From: Moringa oleifera
Taxonomy: Eukaryota; Streptophyta; Magnoliopsida; Brassicales; Moringaceae
Length of the DNA stretch: 64,000 nt
Assembly: GCA_021397835.1 (NCBI GenBank)
Contig: JAJFZO010000344.1
Span: 2,108,001-2,172,000 of the forward strand
Direction: 5' to 3'
Shown here: positions 60,660-64,000 of the stretch, piece after piece
How positions within the stretch are numbered: position 1 is the first letter of the stretch
How the letters are laid out: each line of letters starts with the position of its first letter
The notes under the pieces: generated by a model
What the model saw: the letters and a program-made list of their open reading frames with translations, nothing else
Told to the model about the DNA's origin: nothing
Databases searched by the model: none
Translations under genes and position numbers: made by a program

Positions 60660-63600
60660 ATAAGAAACGACAAGCTCCTCTCTTAACTCCTCCGTAACTC
60701 CCTCTGTCGCACTGCTAGATCCCAGTAGAAGCGCTCAGCTTCTTCCGCCTCCCACTGGCAGCCACTAACTTCCGCTCGATCGGCGATGCCCACTCGGCCC
60801 CATCACCACCAGAAGCGTCGGCACACAATATCTCATCCTCAGGCCTGTCGGGTAAGATCACTGATCAGTTCACGGGAAAGGGAGCGATAGGCTGCGTTGC
60901 CAGGTTATCAGTGCCCTGGTGAACGTGCGCTTTGATGAGGGTGTGCCTCCAATGTCAAGGCCGCTTGAAGTGCTGGATACTTCCATTAGATTGGTTGGAG
61001 GTGGTGCCGCGTTTGAGGGAGAACCCGGTCAGGATCATGCAATGGATGGTACACTGAAAGGCTTGCTAGAGCGAACAGAGTCTTAAACTTCGGCTCTTCT
61101 ATTACCGTAAACCCTCCCTCTGTCTCTTTGATTTAATTATGGTTACATTCGGAAAATGAAATTGGTTTCTTTTTGTCTTTTGCTGGTTGTGTTCTTGATG
61201 GTCATGTAGATTTGGTTTCATTTTGCACTCTTTTAATGCCAATGGGGTTCTGGATTATAATCCGCTATATGATTTACTCAGTCAGTTTGGGATCTTTTAT
61301 AGTGATTTGTTGTCCTATGTATTGCAATGTTTGATAGTTTGACACACTGCAAAAACATGTTATGCTGCTATTGTTATATATATAGTCTATGCAACATCAG
61401 GCATTCGTTGATAAATGTACAAGTATGATGGCATTCTCGTTTCAATTTAGTGAGCTTATTTTTTAGGTGGAATTTAAGTTTGCATGGGATTTTGCTTTGT
61501 CATCATGAACTGCTGCTTGCAGTCTGGAATTCCAATTACCTTGACAACTCTCCTCTGTCCGGGGTTGAAAATGAACTCAATAAGATCTTGCAATGTGGTA
61601 AAGTTTTGGTTTAGAGATCAATGCCAGCTACTTTAAATTTTGTCAATATATTCACAGATATTTTATTGGAAGATTAATCTAAACTTTTTTGACTTTTTGA
61701 AGAACACTATGAATTTTAAAATTTTATTCATGTATTTGTTTTGTTCATATATCTATGTTACTCATAGTATTTACTTTCTAGACTGTATATTATTATATTT
61801 AAATGTTCTTAAAATGAGTCCAAATAACTAATAAAGTATAATTCTTTGAAGAAAATAATATCCTTATTTAAATGTATTTCAAAGTGAGTTTTCGTGAATT
61901 TTTTCTTTAAATTTTCCACTGCTCTCTTTCAACAAATTTGCTTACTTTATGGGTTACACTCTGTGATGCCTCGCTGACCAAAGTTTTCTCTAAAAGTTTG
62001 GTAATCAACACTTGGCACTGATTTTGTCGGTTCAGGTGCCTGTGGGTGGGGCTACCTGGTTACATCACGAAAGTTAATGGAGAGCCCATTGATTAGTAAG
62101 AATAGTGTCCTATATTCTTGTTTGTTTAGCCAATATGTAGGAGGTGACTTTCTTGGTGCTACGTTTCTGATGACCAGAGACTGAACACTTTTCCTCCCAT
62201 TCATAGAATCTCCAGCTTTTGTCGAGCAGTCGACTGAACAACAGATTCCCGTTACTGGAATCTAGGTATCGCTACTGGTTGCATCTATTCGTCTTTGTCG
62301 AAAAGTAGAAAGGGAATAAAAACCAAGCAAATGCGAGACAAGGCATTGCTTTTCATCGAAAATGTGAAAGATTTTGGTTTTCTGGACCTTCCAAGGAGAA
62401 CAATGAATTGCCAAAGTCTCAGTAACGGCTATTTGCCACGTTGCCTTTTTGATATCATAACCTCTGAAAGCATTCAATTCAACTCTAGATTGCTGCACAC
62501 CCCAACAAATTAAGCTGCTCACCTTTCGACAAATTTCATTGTCTGTGATCAATATTTGATTTTCTTTTCCTCCTAGTGATCTAGTACTTATTGTCCCTAA
62601 CAAGCATCCCCACTGTTATGATTAAGAAGCTTTGTTAATGACTCTACTTCTTAGTGAATCCTAGAAAGAAGTTGGTTCAGATTTTCTTATGAAATCTGTG
62701 TGATTCTTGAAGTTGTTCAAAGTGATGAAGGGACGCTTCAAAAAGTATTGCTGCTTTTGATTATGATTGTACAGTTTGTTTTATAATGCAGTTTTCTTAA
62801 TAGACAATTTATTAACGAAAAATGTGATCAATTTTATATTGCACCTAGTTAATCGATGATGTGTAATTAGGCTCTTTAAATTTAAACACGTTAAGTTGCA
62901 TGAATCACTAACGCCGATGTTCAAAAAATCATGGACAAAATACCTTTAAAAATATTATCCATTTTAATGGTGGCAATACAATTTCATTCCTAGAAAGATA
63001 TATTAAAAAAATCGTCTTTTAGAAAATAGAGTACCGTGTATTCTTGTATTGCATTAGTAAACAGGTTTTTACCCCTTAGGAAATTGTGATTGGGTTTGAC
63101 GCTTGGTTTAATGAACTTTGGGAATATGTTTTAGGCTACGCAATATGTGACTGATACAGCAACGCTGGAGCTTGAAAGTCATGAATGATGGCTATGTTCA
63201 TAACCCTAAAGTCCATGGGGGTGCAGTGATCATTTTTGACCTGTTTGCTTCCGTGTCAAGATTTTTTCCAGGCTGCCGAGATCTCCTTTCACCTACCAAA
63301 GAGGTGCAAACACTGGGCTGTTTGGTGGTGCCGGTGTCAGAAAGGCTACTTATTGTGGAACTTATAAACAACGTTACTCAAACACATGATTGGTGAGGTT
63401 CAAATTCATGGAAACTTGCCCTTCTAATTTGAAAGTTCAGATAGATGGGGACATAAACTCTTGTTTTCTTCTTCTTCTTCTCCCTCTCCCCTCTCCCCTC
63501 CCCTCCCTCCCCCCCTCCTTCCTCTTTGTCACTTGGTTTCTCTGTTTTACTGGTATTGGTGAGTACCCTGTAGGGGGATAATGACTTTTGCAGGGAGATG

Positions 63601-64000
63601 ATTGGAAGTGCTGTCTTTAAGCTTGGGGACAAGCAGGTCAATTGACAGCAATTTACCGATTTTCTCGTTTCATCTCTCTTGCCTTTTTTTCTCTTGAAAA
63701 ATTTATATTTTCTTCTCTTACCCACAGATTTATTTTACTGTTTCTCTGTCTTTACTAATTTTTGCTCCTTTTCTTACGTGCAATTCTTTGATGTCAGAAT
63801 GAAAGCAAGTGCTCTCGTTATGGTCAACTGAATGAGTCAGCCTGGTAACGAGCTCATGTTGGGCTCATGGGACCGACCGTTGCTGAGCATTTTTGAGATG
63901 CTGAAGGCCGAAGATGTTCTTCTCTTCATTGATAATATTATCTGTTTCACCCAAGTAGGCATTCCATTTCAACCTCCACTAATATTTTGAATGATTTAAC
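60660..64000 (+). pseudogene. Unprocessed pseudogene of mitochondrial ATP synthase beta subunit, cut by the window edge
   Basis: Exon-intron structure is kept. Exon 1 is 60660-61106: the expected ATG is ATA and an in-frame TAA is at 60684; the presequence is followed by SGKITDQFTGKGAIG, VNVRFDEGVPPM, PLEVLDTSIRLV and RVLNFGSSIT. Exon 2 is 62036-62095 (VPVGGAT, then a shift, KVNGEPID). Exon 3 is about 62178-62265 (ESPAFVEQSTEQQIPVTGI, ending in TAG). Exon 4 is 63272-63392 (TGLFGGAGV, with the P-loop GKT changed to RKA, a frameshift, then LIVELINNVTQTHDW). Exon 5 is about 63536-63636 (GFSVFTGIGE, REMIGSAVFKLGDKQ, with a damaged acceptor). Exon 6 is 63798-63954 (ESKC, then TVAEHF-stop-DAEG, ending near the DNI..FTQ motif). 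Intact members are F1-ATPase catalytic subunits. Introns show it came by DNA duplication, not by retrotransposition. Confidence 0.9.
63464..63527 (+). repeat. 64-nt pure pyrimidine tract
   Basis: No purine occurs for 64 bases: TTC triplets first, then C-rich runs. It sits at the end of intron 4 of the ATP synthase pseudogene, where a polypyrimidine tract belongs, but is far longer than needed for splicing. Confidence 0.9.

Noticed and set aside
61107..62035. Possible hidden exon between exons 1 and 2 of the ATP synthase pseudogene
   Set aside because: The protein runs directly from the end of exon 1 (SSIT) to exon 2 (VPVG), so nothing is missing; this is intron.
62262..62603. 113-codon minus-strand frame in the intron region of the ATP synthase pseudogene
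   Set aside because: No recognisable family and it overlaps a similar-sized + strand frame. It might be a transposon scrap, but I cannot support that.
63378..63725. 115-codon minus-strand frame
   Set aside because: Created by the pure pyrimidine tract (Glu/Lys/Gly-rich translation) and antisense to pseudogene exons.
1..64000. CRISPR arrays, phage or bacterial defence systems, rRNA or tRNA genes, organelle insertions
   Set aside because: No regularly spaced repeats with spacers, no bacterial-type genes or ribosome binding sites, and no structural RNA gene were found on either strand; the content is ordinary plant nuclear DNA.

Overview
The window is nuclear DNA from a flowering plant, almost certainly a eudicot. 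It is AT-rich. Genes are split by short GT-AG introns, GPI-anchored, PEBP (MFT) and SAUR genes are present, and the space between them is filled with decayed LTR elements, a LINE and MITEs. There are no bacterial, organellar or viral operons and no CRISPR. I recognise three apparently intact protein genes: a two-exon gene for a secreted GPI-anchored protein of the Arabidopsis At4g28100 type (580-2722), a single-exon SAUR-like gene (38124-38459), and a four-exon MOTHER OF FT AND TFL1 (MFT) gene (56955-58889). The right edge holds a decayed but intron-containing copy of the nuclear gene for the mitochondrial ATP synthase beta subunit (60660 to beyond 64000).

Layout. 1-3300: GPI-anchored protein gene and flanks. 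4400-38500: a degenerate tandem SAUR cluster, all on the + strand, with one intact gene and five relics (about 4754, 7207, 26375, 29597 and 36409). The cluster has been invaded repeatedly: a solo LTR with a perfect 5-bp target duplication sits in relic 1, a whole Ty3/gypsy chromovirus (29841-35067) splits relic 4, a plant LINE lies at about 8040-10985, and a minus-strand Tat-type Ty3/gypsy element lies at about 11090-18766 with an extra open reading frame antisense to its gag-pol. 18800-26300 is mostly AT-rich sequence with a candidate hAT-like element, a TATA-bearing LTR- or promoter-like segment and a 29-bp-arm hairpin.

40540-56000: a family of diverged repeat blocks of roughly 1 kb whose origin I cannot name. 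It is interrupted by a Ty1/copia remnant (about 44590-46360), an hAT-type MITE with a perfect 8-bp duplication (49837-50502), a long-arm MITE (51545-52034) and a second, split hAT-like MITE (about 52516-55895). 56000-59150: the MFT gene. Its promoter and unusually large third intron carry many RY and G-box/ABRE motifs, the binding sites of seed and ABA regulators. 60660-64000: the ATP synthase beta pseudogene.

The genes do not form a pathway. The clearest story is birth and death of a SAUR cluster under transposon pressure, next to a conserved MFT gene with a motif-rich intron. No new defence, toxin or editing system was seen. All homology statements are by reading translations by eye; no database search was run.
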